Positions 25,610-37,063 are shown, numbered from the stretch's first letter. The stretch is 64,000 bases of DNA from Proteus terrae subsp. cibarius (GCF_011045835.1 NZ_CP047349.1:2418001-2482000), one strand, 5' to 3'. Notes: a model not told the origin generated them from the letters alone. Made by a program: numbers and translations.

Positions 25610-27064
25610 ATGGAAAAGAAAAAGCTAACAACGGCGTCAGGCGCACCTGTTGTAGACAATAATAACTCAATGACTGCAGGCCCTCGTGGTCCGATGTTAC
25701 TTCAAGATGTCTGGTTTTTAGAAAAACTAGCTCACTTTGATCGTGAAGTTATTCCAGAAAGACGTATGCACGCAAAAGGCTCGGGTGCTTTTGGTACATT
25801 TAAAGTCACTCATGATATTACGAAATATACTCGCGCTAAAATTTTCTCTAAAGTGGGTAAAAAAACAGAAATGTTTGCTCGCTTTTCAACCGTTGCAGGT
25901 GAAAGAGGTGCCGCAGACGCCGAACGCGATATTCGTGGCTTTGCGTTAAAATTTTATACTGAAGAAGGTAATTGGGATATGGTGGGTAATAACACCCCTG
26001 TTTTCTACCTTCGCGATGCCCTGAAATTCCCAGACTTAAACCACGTTGTAAAACGTGATCCTAAAACCAACCTACGCAATATGGCATACAAATGGGATTT
26101 CTTCTCTCATTTACCAGAAGCGTTACACCAATTAACTATTGATATGAGCGATCGTGGTTTACCACAAAGCTATCGTTTTATTCACGGTTTTGGTAGCCAT
26201 ACTTATAGCTTTATTAATAAAGATAATGAGCGTTTCTGGGTTAAATTTCACTTCCGTTGCCAACAAGGTATTAAAAACTTGATGGATGATGAAGCTGAGA
26301 TGCTGGTTGGTAAAGATAGAGAAAGCTCACAGCGTGATTTATTTGATGCGATTGAACGCGGTGATTTCCCTCGTTGGAATTTACAAATTCAAGTGATGCC
26401 AGAAAAAGAAGCATCAAAAGTCCCTTATAATCCTTTCGATTTAACTAAAGTTTGGCCTCATGCTGATTATCCATTAATTGATGTGGGCTATTTCGAGTTA
26501 AACCGTAACCCTGAAAACTATTTTTCTGATGTAGAGCAAGCAGCATTTAGCCCTGCCAACATTGTTCCGGGTATTGGTTTCTCCCCAGATAAGATGTTAC
26601 AAGGTCGCCTATTCTCTTATGGTGATGCTCACCGTTATCGTTTAGGTGTTAATCATCATCAAATCCCTGTGAATGCGCCACAATGCCCATTCCATAATTA
26701 TCATCGTGATGGTGCAATGCGTGTTGATGGTAATAGTGGTAGCGGTATTACTTATGAACCAAATAATGGTGGTATGTTCCAAGAACAGCCTAATTTTAAA
26801 GAGCCACCATTATCAATTGAAGGTGCTGCAGATCACTGGAACCATCGTGAAGATGAAGATTATTTCAGCCAACCTCGCGCACTGTATGAATTACTGAGTG
26901 ATGAAGAGCATCAACGTATGTTTGCTCGTATTGCAGGTGAATTAATACAGGCAAGTAAAGATACACAAAAACGTCAGATTGCCCTATTTAAGAAAGTTCA
27001 TCCTGAATATGGTGCTGGTGTTGAAAAAGCAATGAAAGCATTAGCAAAAAAAGACGCTAAATAA
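25610..27064 (+). CDS. katA: Monofunctional haem catalase, KatA type
   Basis: A 484-residue small-subunit clade 3 catalase that breaks down hydrogen peroxide in the cytoplasm. The ATG at 25610 follows GGAGAT; a GTG immediately before it would add one residue and is not needed. Distal His54 is in RRMHAKGSG, and Met53, which is oxidised to a sulfone in the crystal structure of the P. mirabilis enzyme, is present. The proximal haem ligand Tyr337 lies in [15 protein letters not shown]-binding region residues are also recognisable. The protein is near-identical to P. mirabilis catalase, with scattered substitutions from the sequence I remember. It forms a single transcription unit with a strong terminator. 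Confidence 0.96.
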   Translation: MEKKKLTTASGAPVVDNNNSMTAGPRGPMLLQDVWFLEKLAHFDREVIPERRMHAKGSGAFGTFKVTHDITKYTRAKIFSKVGKKTEMFARFSTVAGERGAADAERDIRGFALKFYTEEGNWDMVGNNTPVFYLRDALKFPDLNHVVKRDPKTNLRNMAYKWDFFSHLPEALHQLTIDMSDRGLPQSYRFIHGFGSHTYSFINKDNERFWVKFHFRCQQGIKNLMDDEAEMLVGKDRESSQRDLFDAIERGDFPRWNLQIQVMPEKEASKVPYNPFDLTKVWPHADYPLIDVGYFELNRNPENYFSDVEQAAFSPANIVPGIGFSPDKMLQGRLFSYGDAHRYRLGVNHHQIPVNAPQCPFHNYHRDGAMRVDGNSGSGITYEPNNGGMFQEQPNFKEPPLSIEGAADHWNHREDEDYFSQPRALYELLSDEEHQRMFARIAGELIQASKDTQKRQIALFKKVHPEYGAGVEKAMKALAKKDAK

Positions 27065-27106
27065 CCGTATAATAAGAAGCCCTGTGAGCAACTCGGCAAA
27101 ATAATA

Positions 27107-27130
27107 AGGCGCCTTCGGGCGCCTTTCTTT
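27107..27130 (+). terminator. katA terminator
   Basis: GGCGCC TTCG GGCGCC forms a GC-rich tetraloop hairpin, followed by TTTCTTT. Confidence 0.9.
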
Positions 27131-27134
27131 AATA

Positions 27135-28565
27135 TCACTTCAACAATTGCCCTTTCACCCATTGTTGTACTTGTTTACGGGAAATTTTTATCCCCCCATT
27201 TTTAAGGCTTTCAGGAAGCTGTAAACAAGCAACTGGTCTTTGAAATCCGGCTAATCGGGAGTGATACCACTGTGGTAATTGATTGATGATTTCAATATCA
27301 GCATCAACAACTGCAACTGGACGTTGTCCAAATTCAGCATCATCGATAGGGACAACAAAAGATTGGCTAACACTTGGGTGTGTATTAAGAATTTTTTCAA
27401 TATCTTCTGGTTGGATCCCTTCGCCAGCACTGAAAAAAAGATTGTCCAAACGGCCTAAAACACACCATTCTTCTGCACTAAAACAACCTTTATCTCGCGT
27501 TGAATACCAACCATCAGCCGTAAGCGATAGTGGTTTTAATTGACCATCAAACCAATAACCTAATGCGACGCTGTCAGACATTATCTGGAGCTCATCATTC
27601 ACTAACCTAACACTTTTACCTTTTAGTGGAAGCCCTACTCCCGCTTTATCATCTGCACGCTTGGCACAAACAGTCGATGCCATTTCTGTCATGCCGTAAC
27701 CGCACCAGCATTGAATACCCCAATGTTCAGCTTCTTGTGTTAGCTCAATCGGGATCATTGCTCCCCCTAATAAAACAGATTTTAGGGTAATAGGTTGTTG
27801 ATTATCTTGTTGCACTCTATTTTGTAAGAAGCGCCATAGCTGTGTGGGAACTAAAGAGGCATGGGTACAACCTTGCAAAGCATCTACAAAAGGATGCATT
27901 TCACGCACCACCAGCGTTGCTCCGCGTAATAACCAGCGCCAAAGTATACCTTGTCCTGAAACATGAAATAGAGGCAAAGAAAGTAACCAACTATCCCCTT
28001 TTTCCAAAGGAATTAATGATAAAACACCCATTGCACTGCAAAGATGTGCATCAAAAGTGTGTACCGCAGCTTTAGGTAAACCTGACGAGCCAGATGTCAA
28101 AATAAGTGTTGCCATACGAGATGGCTCCCATAAAACATCATTTACTGTTTGAGCTTTATATTGACGTGACGTGTTATCTAGTTCAATACCACTAAGATCA
28201 AGCAATGTTGCATTTAAATCTAGCGATATTTCACTCAAATCAGCATAAAAATCAATACCTAAGTGAGGCAATAATTCATCAAGTAAAGATTTTGGAAGCT
28301 GTGGATTTAAAGGTAAAACCTTTGCACCACATTGAAAAACAGCGAGCAATGCGAAAACAAGATTGATGTGATTTTTTCCACGCAACAGCACAGTGCTTTG
28401 TGTATCAACACCTTGTTTAGCAAAATTATTAGCTAACTGATTTATATGGCAACTTAGTTGCTGCCATGTAATAGGTAGACTGCCTGAAATGATGGCCGTT
28501 TCATTTGGGGTTAATTGTGCCCAGTGATGCCACGGCCATTGTTTAAATGGAACTACTGTTGCCAT
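27135..28565 (-). CDS. menE: O-succinylbenzoate-CoA ligase
   Basis: A 476-residue ANL-family ligase that activates o-succinylbenzoate with CoA and ATP for menaquinone synthesis. The phosphate-binding P-loop-like motif [16 protein letters not shown] lies near residues 154-169. The CGYGMTEMA motif (about 280-288) and the C-terminal lysine motif [11 protein letters not shown] (near 455-465) are also present. Its start overlaps the menC stop by 13 bases. It is the last gene of the men cluster before katA and ends close to the katA terminator, so that hairpin may serve both strands. Confidence 0.96.
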   Translation of the reverse strand: MATVVPFKQWPWHHWAQLTPNETAIISGSLPITWQQLSCHINQLANNFAKQGVDTQSTVLLRGKNHINLVFALLAVFQCGAKVLPLNPQLPKSLLDELLPHLGIDFYADLSEISLDLNATLLDLSGIELDNTSRQYKAQTVNDVLWEPSRMATLILTSGSSGLPKAAVHTFDAHLCSAMGVLSLIPLEKGDSWLLSLPLFHVSGQGILWRWLLRGATLVVREMHPFVDALQGCTHASLVPTQLWRFLQNRVQQDNQQPITLKSVLLGGAMIPIELTQEAEHWGIQCWCGYGMTEMASTVCAKRADDKAGVGLPLKGKSVRLVNDELQIMSDSVALGYWFDGQLKPLSLTADGWYSTRDKGCFSAEEWCVLGRLDNLFFSAGEGIQPEDIEKILNTHPSVSQSFVVPIDDAEFGQRPVAVVDADIEIINQLPQWYHSRLAGFQRPVACLQLPESLKNGGIKISRKQVQQWVKGQLLK

Positions 28566-29524
28566 ACTGTCTCTAGCTGTTCAAGAGAGATAAGCGGAAT
28601 GTCCACATTTGGCCAAGGACGAATAAGTTGTTGTTTAATCAAATCAACAGTATCGAGTCCCGGAATGCTATTAGGTGTTAACCATTGTGCAATTCTTGCT
28701 AATTGAGTGAGTCCGAAACTACTTTCAATGCTTGAACTGATAATAGCATCTAACCCCAACGCATGTGCTTGTTTAACAAGCATTTGACAACGTTCAAGAC
28801 TTCCCACTAACGTAGGTTTAATAACAATCGTTGTCACACCAGGTTGTAGTTTTACTTCAAAACCATCATCACGCACCGTTTCATCCCAAGCGATGTTAAT
28901 ACCAGTTGCTTGAGCAAAAGCCAGTGACTCTTCAGGTGTTTTGCAAGGCTCTTCTAAAAACGCAATACGGTCACGCCATTGCGGATTAACATACTTTGCA
29001 AAGCCTTCTGCTTTTGCTGGTGTCCAGCTTCGATTGGCATCAAGTCTTAGTTTTAAGTCTGGGATAGCTTCTAATAACAGGTTAACAACGATCCCATCAC
29101 GCACTGCTTCATATAAGCCAACCTTGATTTTAGCGACTTTTTCACCTTCCATATCATTAAGGCTTAAAATCAAATCATCAGGATCGCCATTACATAAAGG
29201 CGCAGCTCGATAATTCGCGTCTTGTGGCAATGTGCCTTCAAGCTCTGCTAATGCACAGCTAATACCAAAAGCCACACTTGGCAGTTCACTATGAACAGGG
29301 TTTTCACCCGCACACCAAGCTGTTAACCAAGATTGTGTAGCTTCTTGTGCTTGTTCTAAAGTTTCACGGCTAAACTCAGGAAGAGGTGAAATTTCACCCC
29401 ATCCTTGTTTGCCATTTTGCTCTAAACAGACAAGAAAACCATCACGCGTTTTTAGCCTTTGATAGCGCAGAACAACGCCTGCATCTACAGGTAGGCTGAA
29501 TGAATAGAGTTTGGCGTTTCGCAT
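28553..29524 (-). CDS. menC: o-Succinylbenzoate synthase
   Basis: A 323-residue enolase-superfamily enzyme that dehydrates SHCHC to o-succinylbenzoate. The catalytic pair of Lys residues is in KIKVG (about residues 129-133) and [11 protein letters not shown] (about 230-240). Metal ligands are in RLDANRSW (about 158-165), the FLEEPC motif (near 187) and the AWDETVRDD motif (near 210). The ATG at 29524 overlaps the menB stop by one base. The order menB-menC-menE is as in E. coli. Confidence 0.95.
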   Translation of the reverse strand: MRNAKLYSFSLPVDAGVVLRYQRLKTRDGFLVCLEQNGKQGWGEISPLPEFSRETLEQAQEATQSWLTAWCAGENPVHSELPSVAFGISCALAELEGTLPQDANYRAAPLCNGDPDDLILSLNDMEGEKVAKIKVGLYEAVRDGIVVNLLLEAIPDLKLRLDANRSWTPAKAEGFAKYVNPQWRDRIAFLEEPCKTPEESLAFAQATGINIAWDETVRDDGFEVKLQPGVTTIVIKPTLVGSLERCQMLVKQAHALGLDAIISSSIESSFGLTQLARIAQWLTPNSIPGLDTVDLIKQQLIRPWPNVDIPLISLEQLETVWQQ

Positions 29525-30381
29525 TATGGGTTACGTTTAAATCGAGTGAAATCAGGTTGACGTTTTTCGTTAAAGGCGTTGCGACCTTCTTGACCTTCAT
29601 CAGTCATATAGAACAGCATAGTTGCATTACCCGCTAATTCTTGAAGACCAGCTTGACCATCACAATCTGCATTTAATGCTGCTTTCAGGCAACGTAATGC
29701 CATTGGGCTATTTTCCAGCATTTCACGACACCAGCGTACAGTTTCTTTTTCAAGATCTGCGTAAGGAACAACGGTGTTAACCAAGCCCATTTCTAATGCT
29801 TCTTTTGCATCATATTGACGGCATAAGAACCAAATTTCGCGTGCTTTCTTTTGACCAACAATGCGAGCCATATAAGAAGCACCCCAGCCACCATCAAAAG
29901 AACCCACTTTAGGGCCAGTTTGACCAAAAATAGCGTTTTCAGCCGCGATAGTTAAGTCACACATCATATGTAGCACATGACCACCACCGATAGAATAGCC
30001 TGCAACCATTGCGACAACAGGTTTCGGACAAGTACGGATTTGGCGTTGGAAATCTAGCACGTTCAGGTGATGAGTGCCGCTATCATCGCGATATCCGCCG
30101 TAGTCGCCACGAATTTTTTGGTCGCCACCTGCACAGAATGCTTTTTCACCAGCACCCGTTAAAATGATAGTACCAATTGTGTCATCATAACGTGCATCAG
30201 CTAATGCTTGGATCATCTCTTTCACAGTCAAAGGACGGAAAGCATTACGCACTTGCGGGCGGTTAATCGTAATTTTTGCAATGCCATCGACTGATTTATG
30301 ATAGAGGATATCTTCAAAACCTTCAGAGCAATCCTGCCATTCAATCGGTGCATATAATTTTTCTTCGCTCGGGTAAAGCAT
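29524..30381 (-). CDS. menB: 1,4-Dihydroxy-2-naphthoyl-CoA synthase
   Basis: A 285-residue crotonase-fold enzyme that closes the second ring of menaquinone from o-succinylbenzoyl-CoA. The oxyanion-hole segments are [20 protein letters not shown] (about residues 75-95) and [16 protein letters not shown] (about 120-135). The SFDGGWGA motif near 160 and the C-terminal [13 protein letters not shown] tail are typical. It has the same length as E. coli MenB. It lies between menH (12 bases upstream) and menC (1-base overlap). Confidence 0.97.
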   Translation of the reverse strand: MLYPSEEKLYAPIEWQDCSEGFEDILYHKSVDGIAKITINRPQVRNAFRPLTVKEMIQALADARYDDTIGTIILTGAGEKAFCAGGDQKIRGDYGGYRDDSGTHHLNVLDFQRQIRTCPKPVVAMVAGYSIGGGHVLHMMCDLTIAAENAIFGQTGPKVGSFDGGWGASYMARIVGQKKAREIWFLCRQYDAKEALEMGLVNTVVPYADLEKETVRWCREMLENSPMALRCLKAALNADCDGQAGLQELAGNATMLFYMTDEGQEGRNAFNEKRQPDFTRFKRNP

Positions 30382-30393
30382 AATTAGGTTCCT

Positions 30394-31161
30394 TTAACCA
30401 AAGAGGGATAAAACATGATTTATCACCGCAGCATAAGCAACAGGCTGTGCCTGATGGGCATTATGACCAGCATGCGGGATAGTCGTTAATGGCAGCGAAT
30501 ATTGCTGCGCAATAGATTGAAATTTATTATCTTTTTCGCCACAAAGCCAAATAAATGGCAAAGTGAGTTGCTGTAATTCAGTAACAAGCCAAGGCTGATT
30601 GCCTAAAGAAAGTGTTTCTAAACTTTCAGCAATACAAGAACCCGCATTACGGCAACGTTTTTCAACGAGTAACTGGCGTTTATCATCGCTTAAATCGGCA
30701 AATACCGGTTGCTGATACCACTGTGTTAATACGTCGCTGAGAGGTTCATTACGAAAACGTTCAGCCCAGCGTTTATCATGTGCAAGGCGACTTTGTCTTT
30801 CCGTTGCCTCATATAACCCTGGATTTCCGCCTTCTACAATCAATCCCATTAATCCTGTAGTATCACCAAAACACGCATGATACATAGAAATTCTGCCACC
30901 TAACGAGTAGCCAATTAACCAATAATGGTCAATACCTTGCTCTTTAAGTGTGTCTGTTAGCAATGCACTAACTTCAACAAAATCTTTCGCGCTGATAGAT
31001 GCAGAACCACCATGACGAGGCAAATCAATCACAAGTGATGGATATTCATGGCAAGCCTGGATCACAGGCTCCCATTCACAACCTTCACCTAATAGCCCAT
31101 GTAACCAAACTAACCAAGGCCCTTCATTATGGGTATTATATCGCTGACATGCTAAAGTCAT
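30394..31161 (-). CDS. menH: SHCHC synthase MenH
   Basis: A 255-residue alpha/beta-hydrolase that eliminates pyruvate from SEPHCHC to form SHCHC in menaquinone synthesis. The nucleophile elbow GYSLGGR has Ser at about residue 87; the His is in [13 protein letters not shown] near 231, and the Asp in LCGEKDNKF near 211. The N-terminal [11 protein letters not shown] motif carries the oxyanion region. The start overlaps the end of menD by 26 bases, indicating coupled expression. The length is normal. Confidence 0.95.
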   Translation of the reverse strand: MTLACQRYNTHNEGPWLVWLHGLLGEGCEWEPVIQACHEYPSLVIDLPRHGGSASISAKDFVEVSALLTDTLKEQGIDHYWLIGYSLGGRISMYHACFGDTTGLMGLIVEGGNPGLYEATERQSRLAHDKRWAERFRNEPLSDVLTQWYQQPVFADLSDDKRQLLVEKRCRNAGSCIAESLETLSLGNQPWLVTELQQLTLPFIWLCGEKDNKFQSIAQQYSLPLTTIPHAGHNAHQAQPVAYAAVINHVLSLFG

Positions 31162-32830
31162 GAGATGTTACCTGTTTTACCAGCTGATTTAATGTTTTTG
31201 CACCATCAGTATCATCAACAATTAATTCAATTAATGTCGTTGTTGGCGCCCCTGTCCAGCACGCCTGAACAGTCGTTAACAATGCATCCCAACTTGTTGG
31301 TGATACATATTGCAAGCCAAACATTGCGGCTGCATGTTTGAAATTTAATGAGTGAGGCATACAGTAAAAGCGCTCTCGTTCTGCCTCTGGCGTGGGTAGC
31401 ATTGAAAATATTTGCCCACCGTTATTATTCACTACGATAATAACATTAGGCGCATAAACTTGTTGATGCAACGCTAGACTATTTAAATCATACAGTGCAG
31501 ATAAATCACCCAATATTGTTAATGTTGGCTTTTCTGTTGCTCGATGAACACCCGCAGATGTTGAAATTAAGCCATCAATACCACTCGCACCTCGATTGCT
31601 CATCACAGGATAACCTTGAGGTAGCTGAGCAAATGCATCGATTAATCGCACTATCAGACTATTGCCAACAAATAACTGCCCATCATTAGGAAGTAATTTA
31701 TCTAATTGGTGCGCAACCTGTGCTTCACCAAAATAATCAGTTATTTCACTGACTTTTTGATAGGTTTGTTTGGCTATATTAGTTAATGCATCTGTCCACG
31801 GTGAATTATCAACCGCAGGATGTGCCGTTAACCACTGCATCGGTGGTAATGTAAATTTCTCACCTTGATGATGACCAGGATCTAAGCGTCCCGGAATAGG
31901 ATCAATAATCCAATACGTTTTTGGCGAACATCCTACTTGCCATTGTAATAAGCGTTTGCCTGTTAAACTTGAACCAAATTGAATAACGATTTCAGCTTTA
32001 TTTAATTCTGATTTTATCTGTGGATTATTCAACCATAAATCGGCACAAGGTAACGGTTGCCCAGTTTGTGATAATACATCACCCAATAAAGGCCAACCTA
32101 ATTGTGAAGCCCATTTTGCGACTTCAACCCCCTCTTCTGGGCGAATACGTCCTGCAATAACCACACCTTTTTTCTGACGCAATGTATTCCACTGAGGATG
32201 CATAGTGACAGAGGTAAAAAGTGTTTCTTGTAGCCACGGTTTATCACTTTGCCACCAATCCCCTAAAGCTTCAGTCCATGGAGTCGATGTTTCAACATCA
32301 TCACCATATAAAGGTTCTGCAAAAGGGCAATTGACGTGTAATGCACCATGAACCAATGTATTCATGGCATTATCAAGGGTTGAAACTAACCAGCTTGCAG
32401 AAATATCTGCTGTTGGTCTTGGTAATGAGAGTGTTTGTGAAGGATGCGTTGCAAAAATACCTTGCTGGCGAATAGCTTGGTTTGCACCACAATCAATTAA
32501 TTCAGGGGGTCTATCCGCGGTTAAAAAGACAACACGCTCACCCGTTAATCCAGCTTCAATCAACGCAGGATATAAATTGGCAACAGCTGTTCCCGATGTC
32601 ACGATCACAGCGACAGGCTCTTTAGTTGCTTTTGCGAGTCCCAAAGCTAAATGACCAAGGCCACGCTCATCAAAATGCGTATGGCAAACTAATTTTTGAT
32701 TGGCTGCCGCCGCAAGTGTTAAAGGGGTCGAACGAGATCCGGGGGCAATACAGATATGGCGTAAGCCATGACGAGTCAAAGTTTCGAGTATAACTTTAGC
32801 CCATTGGCGATTAAACGAACTATTAGACAT
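31136..32830 (-). CDS. menD: SEPHCHC synthase MenD
   Basis: A 564-residue thiamine-diphosphate-dependent enzyme that joins 2-oxoglutarate-derived succinate semialdehyde to isochorismate, the first committed step of menaquinone synthesis. The N-terminal Pyr domain has [15 protein letters not shown] (about residues 17-31) and the cofactor-activating Glu in FDERG (about 54-58). The PP domain has [10 protein letters not shown] near 395 and the ThDP/Mg motif [12 protein letters not shown] (about 443-454), plus [14 protein letters not shown] near 470-483. It lies 351 bases downstream of menF and overlaps menH. Confidence 0.97.
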   Translation of the reverse strand: MSNSSFNRQWAKVILETLTRHGLRHICIAPGSRSTPLTLAAAANQKLVCHTHFDERGLGHLALGLAKATKEPVAVIVTSGTAVANLYPALIEAGLTGERVVFLTADRPPELIDCGANQAIRQQGIFATHPSQTLSLPRPTADISASWLVSTLDNAMNTLVHGALHVNCPFAEPLYGDDVETSTPWTEALGDWWQSDKPWLQETLFTSVTMHPQWNTLRQKKGVVIAGRIRPEEGVEVAKWASQLGWPLLGDVLSQTGQPLPCADLWLNNPQIKSELNKAEIVIQFGSSLTGKRLLQWQVGCSPKTYWIIDPIPGRLDPGHHQGEKFTLPPMQWLTAHPAVDNSPWTDALTNIAKQTYQKVSEITDYFGEAQVAHQLDKLLPNDGQLFVGNSLIVRLIDAFAQLPQGYPVMSNRGASGIDGLISTSAGVHRATEKPTLTILGDLSALYDLNSLALHQQVYAPNVIIVVNNNGGQIFSMLPTPEAERERFYCMPHSLNFKHAAAMFGLQYVSPTSWDALLTTVQACWTGAPTTTLIELIVDDTDGAKTLNQLVKQVTSHDFSMSAI

Positions 32831-33181
32831 TGATCATCCCAACAACGAAAACCTGCAATTCCTATTATAATATCTGTTCCTAAATACTTTTCCTTAGCCT
32901 AGTTCAATGAACAGAAGTTTTCGTTAAATAAATCGTTAAAGAAAACACTCAAAGAGTGCATTATTTAGGCTAATCATCCACTCTATTTTCAATGAGCTCT
33001 TTTTTATCGTTAAGAATAGGAATAAATAGCGTTAGTGTTCTAAAGGATAGCATCAATTAGTTAACAATTAGCAGTGGTTATTTGAAGAGTAGCACTAAAT
33101 AACTGACTTTAAAAAACTACTCATCAAATTTTGATTATTACGCTGATATTATTTATTCAAACTGAGATTATCTGTAAGAAA
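32831..33181. other. menF-menD spacer, no gene seen
   Basis: A 351-base AT-rich stretch separates menF from menD. No protein gene is supported. The part nearest menD contains TATTATAATA (minus-strand -10-like sequence near 32863-32872), so menD may have its own promoter here. Confidence 0.5.
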
Positions 33182-34531
33182 TTAACTCTCTTTTTCCAGC
33201 AACGTTCGTAAACCTGCCGCTTTATTTTCGATTTCAGTCCACTCTTGCTGAGGATCAGATCCTGCAACGACTCCTGCACCAGCGTATAAAGTCAATGCAT
33301 CATCGTGCAACTCACCACAACGTAAACTAACCGCAAATTCTGCATGGGGGAGAGATAAATATCCCGCAGAGCCCGCATACCAACGGCGTTCAAAAGGTTC
33401 ATGCTTACGAATAAATGCACGCGCGACACTTCTTGGTAAGCCACATACGGCTGCGGTTGGCTGTAATCGCTTTAAGCAATCGATATCATCAGAATCAATT
33501 AATTTACCATGTATATAGCGACGAAGATGCTGCACTTTACGCAACCGGATAACATCTGCAGGTGAAACATCAATACCGTCGACACCACCTTGTAATCGTT
33601 GGCAAATATCATCAACCACAACCAGATTTTCATGTTGATTCTTCTTATCATTCATCAACCAATCTGCAAATTCAGTGGCTTGTTGCTCGTTATCAGAACT
33701 CGCGACTGTACCCGCTAACGCTTCAGTATAAAGCATCAATTCATCACGCTTATATAATCTTTCTGGGGTTGATCCCATAAATGCATCTGAAGGTGAAAAT
33801 GCCAGCATATAGTGATAGCAATGATGATTAACATCACGGCTCGCTTTCATAAATTGGATCGCTTTCAGCGGGTTATCTAGCGTTAAACATGTCGCTCTTG
33901 CAGGGACAACTTTTTCAAATAAACCTTGGCTAATTTCATCCAAGGCAATATTGAGATAGTGAGTCCACTGCTCTTGCGTTAAAGAGTGATTAACATGAGT
34001 AACAGAAACAGAAAGCGGTTCAATTTCTACAGCTTGATTTAATGTTTGCAGAAAATCTAATGTATTTTGCTTATCATCTTCATCCAACATATTTAGATGA
34101 ACAGAAAGCTGTTGCTGGTGGCGTCTAATCTCAATGCGAGGCAAAAAAAGGTAGGCATCATCGCCTTTTATTTTATCAATGCGGCCGGGAATAATGGTAT
34201 CCCACGCATTTAAGCCCCAAATTCGGACATCATCAATATTATGCTCAGATTGATGTGCAGATAAAAATTGGCGTGCATCTTGAATATTATTGAAACAACA
34301 CAATTGCCCACAAGCAGCGACTTCTTCATTTTCATCACGATGTTGCCAATAAAATTGGGGATAACACGACTGCGCAGCAAGCCATGAAAGTAACGAAAAT
34401 GATACATCTGCTGGCAAGGTGACTTTTAAATGTAAAAGATTGCCTTGTGCTGTCAGATTTATATTTTTAACTTTTTCGTACAGTGTCGAAAACACAGGAT
34501 TAATCTTTTCCACTACCAATACCCGCAACAA
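33182..34531 (-). CDS. menF: Isochorismate synthase MenF
   Basis: A chorismate-binding enzyme of up to 449 residues that makes isochorismate for menaquinone. The C-terminal half has the family motifs VVPARATCL (about residues 205-213), AFMGSTPERLY (about 258-267), ALAGTVASS (near 280), HLRRYIHGKL (near 345) and YAGAGVVAGSDPQQEWTEIENK (near 420-440, with Glu metal ligands). The start is uncertain: the frame opens with TTG at 34531, and a GTG at 34513 is another option. A good ribosome binding site is not obvious. It is divergent from the XaxA-like gene. Confidence 0.93.
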   Translation of the reverse strand: MLRVLVVEKINPVFSTLYEKVKNINLTAQGNLLHLKVTLPADVSFSLLSWLAAQSCYPQFYWQHRDENEEVAACGQLCCFNNIQDARQFLSAHQSEHNIDDVRIWGLNAWDTIIPGRIDKIKGDDAYLFLPRIEIRRHQQQLSVHLNMLDEDDKQNTLDFLQTLNQAVEIEPLSVSVTHVNHSLTQEQWTHYLNIALDEISQGLFEKVVPARATCLTLDNPLKAIQFMKASRDVNHHCYHYMLAFSPSDAFMGSTPERLYKRDELMLYTEALAGTVASSDNEQQATEFADWLMNDKKNQHENLVVVDDICQRLQGGVDGIDVSPADVIRLRKVQHLRRYIHGKLIDSDDIDCLKRLQPTAAVCGLPRSVARAFIRKHEPFERRWYAGSAGYLSLPHAEFAVSLRCGELHDDALTLYAGAGVVAGSDPQQEWTEIENKAAGLRTLLEKES

Positions 34532-34725
34532 AATTAAAAAGGTGATTATACGTCTCTATACAAATTATCAAAGGGCTGATTAATTATAACCTTTGTCATT
34601 TATCAAAGTTTTGTATTTTTTATGTTACAAAGTAGATGCATTAACTCGCCCTTCTGAAATAACCCACAAATCTTCATTAGATAAAGTGGTAAAGATAGAA
34701 AATTATTATACATAAGTGAGGTTAT

Positions 34726-35940
34726 ATGGATACAACCACCTTTAAACACATCGATAAAATTATTGAGACATCCGATATTCCAAAGGTTGCATTGGGATTA
34801 ATATTAGGTATAGATATTGAGGACGGACGATTACCTGGTATAGTGACTTCTCATGATCTAATAAAAATAAAATCTTATATTAATAAAGCACTTTCTCTTC
34901 CTTACAAAATAGATGATGTCATCAAATTCATTCATTACAATGAAATTAATGTACCACAACTTTCACCTGATAATATTCTCTCTCTTTTTATCCAAATACG
35001 AGAGCACGCTTTTGATTGGAATAAAATAGAGTATGCTATTAAACAACAAGCAATTGATTTAGAAATAATTGGCAGAGAAATTACGTCTACAGGTGAAAAT
35101 ATTATTGCATTTATTAAACAAATGCCTTTATTAGCAAAAATATCCTCTGTTATTAATGACTTTTCTGAAAAAGAATTAGAAAATATTCAATATAAATCAC
35201 AAGATAAAGAAGTTGCAACACAACTAATTCATATTTTAGAAAGTATGAAAGAAGATATTGAAAATGAATGTAAAAAGACTATTAAAATAAAAGACAGCTT
35301 ATCGACATTTAGAAGTAAAATAATAGGTGGAAAAGATAGTAAAAATATTGCCCACTCTTCTATCTATCATGATATTTTGAATAAAAAACGATATATCAAT
35401 GAGTTTTATACTGATAATAATAATTCTCTTATAGAAGAACGAGATTTATTAATAGAGGAAATATCACGATTAAAAGACGAATATAAACACTATGTTGGCC
35501 TTGCTTTTACAGGGCTTGCCATAGGTATTATTGGCGTTATTATTACGGGCGGAATATTTGGTGCAAAAGCTGAAGTAATACGTAAAAAGAAAAATGAGCT
35601 TATTGAACAAGTAAAAAAGATCAATATTGAGATTGATGTTTACGCTGGTTTATCTTTGCATTTAAATACACTTTATATTGAATTATCAGAAATTGAACAG
35701 TTTATTGAAGATACAAATATGGCTCTAGAGCATATTGAATATGTATGGCAAGCTATATTAACAGAAATTGAAGCTTCAATTACTAATTTTAATAAAATTA
35801 ACAATGCGTTAGAGTTGATAAAGTTTAGTATTTATCTTGAGAAAATCATCACACCTTGGTACATGGTTATTGGCTACTCAAAAGAGATTTTGATCTCTTT
35901 TGATAATGCACTTTCTACATTTTATTCATCAAATAGCTAA
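34726..35940 (+). CDS. XaxA/YaxA-like binary pore-forming toxin subunit A
   Basis: A 404-residue, mostly helical protein without a signal peptide. A central hydrophobic segment VGLAFTGLAIGIIGVIITGG (about residues 259-278), followed by IFGAKAEVIRKKKNELI, matches what I remember of the XaxA/YaxA membrane hairpin. Long amphipathic helices flank it. XaxAB of Xenorhabdus and YaxAB of Yersinia are two-part alpha-helical pore-forming cytotoxins that kill eukaryotic cells, in which the A subunit binds first and recruits B. It is followed after 15 bases by a second helical gene of the right size for XaxB. The DNA is much more AT-rich than the men and nuo genes around it, which suggests transfer. AGTGAGGT lies 6 bases before the ATG. 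Confidence 0.75.
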   Translation: MDTTTFKHIDKIIETSDIPKVALGLILGIDIEDGRLPGIVTSHDLIKIKSYINKALSLPYKIDDVIKFIHYNEINVPQLSPDNILSLFIQIREHAFDWNKIEYAIKQQAIDLEIIGREITSTGENIIAFIKQMPLLAKISSVINDFSEKELENIQYKSQDKEVATQLIHILESMKEDIENECKKTIKIKDSLSTFRSKIIGGKDSKNIAHSSIYHDILNKKRYINEFYTDNNNSLIEERDLLIEEISRLKDEYKHYVGLAFTGLAIGIIGVIITGGIFGAKAEVIRKKKNELIEQVKKINIEIDVYAGLSLHLNTLYIELSEIEQFIEDTNMALEHIEYVWQAILTEIEASITNFNKINNALELIKFSIYLEKIITPWYMVIGYSKEILISFDNALSTFYSSNS

Positions 35941-35955
35941 CAAAAGGATATTGTT

Positions 35956-37002
35956 ATGAACAACCATAAGAATCCCATTAAATTAAACGCCCCCTTTGAA
36001 CACAGTAAATTATTTCATGCATACAGAAATATTCTTTATTTAAGCAGTAGTAAATGCTATATGAGTCACGCACTAGAAGAAGAAATAACAAAACTTCTAG
36101 AAAAAAATAATAAAAATATGGAAAACATTATTTATTTCTCTCTCAATATAAAAAATAGGCTAAGACAATTTTCATTTAACAATCTCTTAAAAACGATTAA
36201 TGAAATTGATACTGAAATACAGACAGGAACAATTAACGATAAATTAAAAAGTAAATTAGAAGAAGAAAGAAATGAAATATTTAATATACTTTTTAGTGAG
36301 ATAGATGAAACAGTAAATGCGATTAACCAACACAACCAATATCTTTCATTTGAAATTAAAGAGTTAAAAAATAAATTTATCACCAATAAGATAACACCTC
36401 TTATTTATGATAAGGAAAATAATATAAAAAAAATTACGGATGAAATTATTACTTTAGAGCATCAATCTGAGGAGACCAAAGAAGAACTTGATATTATACG
36501 TGAAAGTGAAGATATTTTGCATAGAAAAAACTTTTTTGATCTTTTTAAAAACTCAATACCCCAACCCTCAGAAATTAATAAACTTAATATTGAAACACAA
36601 GAAAAAAACATTTTATCTTCCTTGGTGAAAATACTAAATAATTTGTTCTCTACATTAGATTATGGTTTTTCTTATAATAAAATAGTTGAAACTCGACATC
36701 AACTTACTACACTTTATCTGATGCAGATGAAAAAAATTCATCAGTTAAAAAAAGAGCAGCAAAATACACTTTTAAACTTAAAGCACCATTATAAACTCGT
36801 AGATATTGATTACTTTCTTCATATCTTAATTAAGCAATTAGAGTTTTTATCTGAATACTGGAGAGAAGTTATTTTGCTAATACTCACACTAAAAAATAAT
36901 CAGTTATTAAATAAAGATATTATCATTCCTATTTTTTCATTCTTAGATGGTTTCTCTTTATATTATGAAGAAGTCGAAAAGATAAAAAATCCTCAGGAAT
37001 AA
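35956..37002 (+). CDS. XaxB/YaxB-like binary pore-forming toxin subunit B
   Basis: A 348-residue, nearly all-helical protein with many Lys, Glu, Asn and Ile residues, no signal peptide, and coiled-coil-like stretches around residues 75-190 and 255-300. A moderately hydrophobic segment (WREVILLILTLKNN, about 305-318) may be part of the pore-forming region. Size, helical plan and position 15 bases after the XaxA-like gene fit subunit B of a XaxAB-type toxin. The sequence itself is less recognisable to me than that of subunit A. AAAAGGA precedes the ATG. A strong terminator follows the gene. The low GC content matches its partner. Confidence 0.7.
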   Translation: MNNHKNPIKLNAPFEHSKLFHAYRNILYLSSSKCYMSHALEEEITKLLEKNNKNMENIIYFSLNIKNRLRQFSFNNLLKTINEIDTEIQTGTINDKLKSKLEEERNEIFNILFSEIDETVNAINQHNQYLSFEIKELKNKFITNKITPLIYDKENNIKKITDEIITLEHQSEETKEELDIIRESEDILHRKNFFDLFKNSIPQPSEINKLNIETQEKNILSSLVKILNNLFSTLDYGFSYNKIVETRHQLTTLYLMQMKKIHQLKKEQQNTLLNLKHHYKLVDIDYFLHILIKQLEFLSEYWREVILLILTLKNNQLLNKDIIIPIFSFLDGFSLYYEEVEKIKNPQE

Positions 37003-37008
37003 CTAAAA

Positions 37009-37037
37009 AAAACGGCTCTTTAATAAAGAGCCGTTTT
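37009..37037. terminator. Bidirectional terminator between the toxin pair and nuoN
   Basis: Perfect 12-base arms (AAAACGGCTCTT and its complement) with a TAATA loop, seven bases after the subunit B stop and 27 bases from the nuoN stop. Confidence 0.9.
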
Positions 37038-37063
37038 ACTATCTTAGTATCTAATAATATCGA

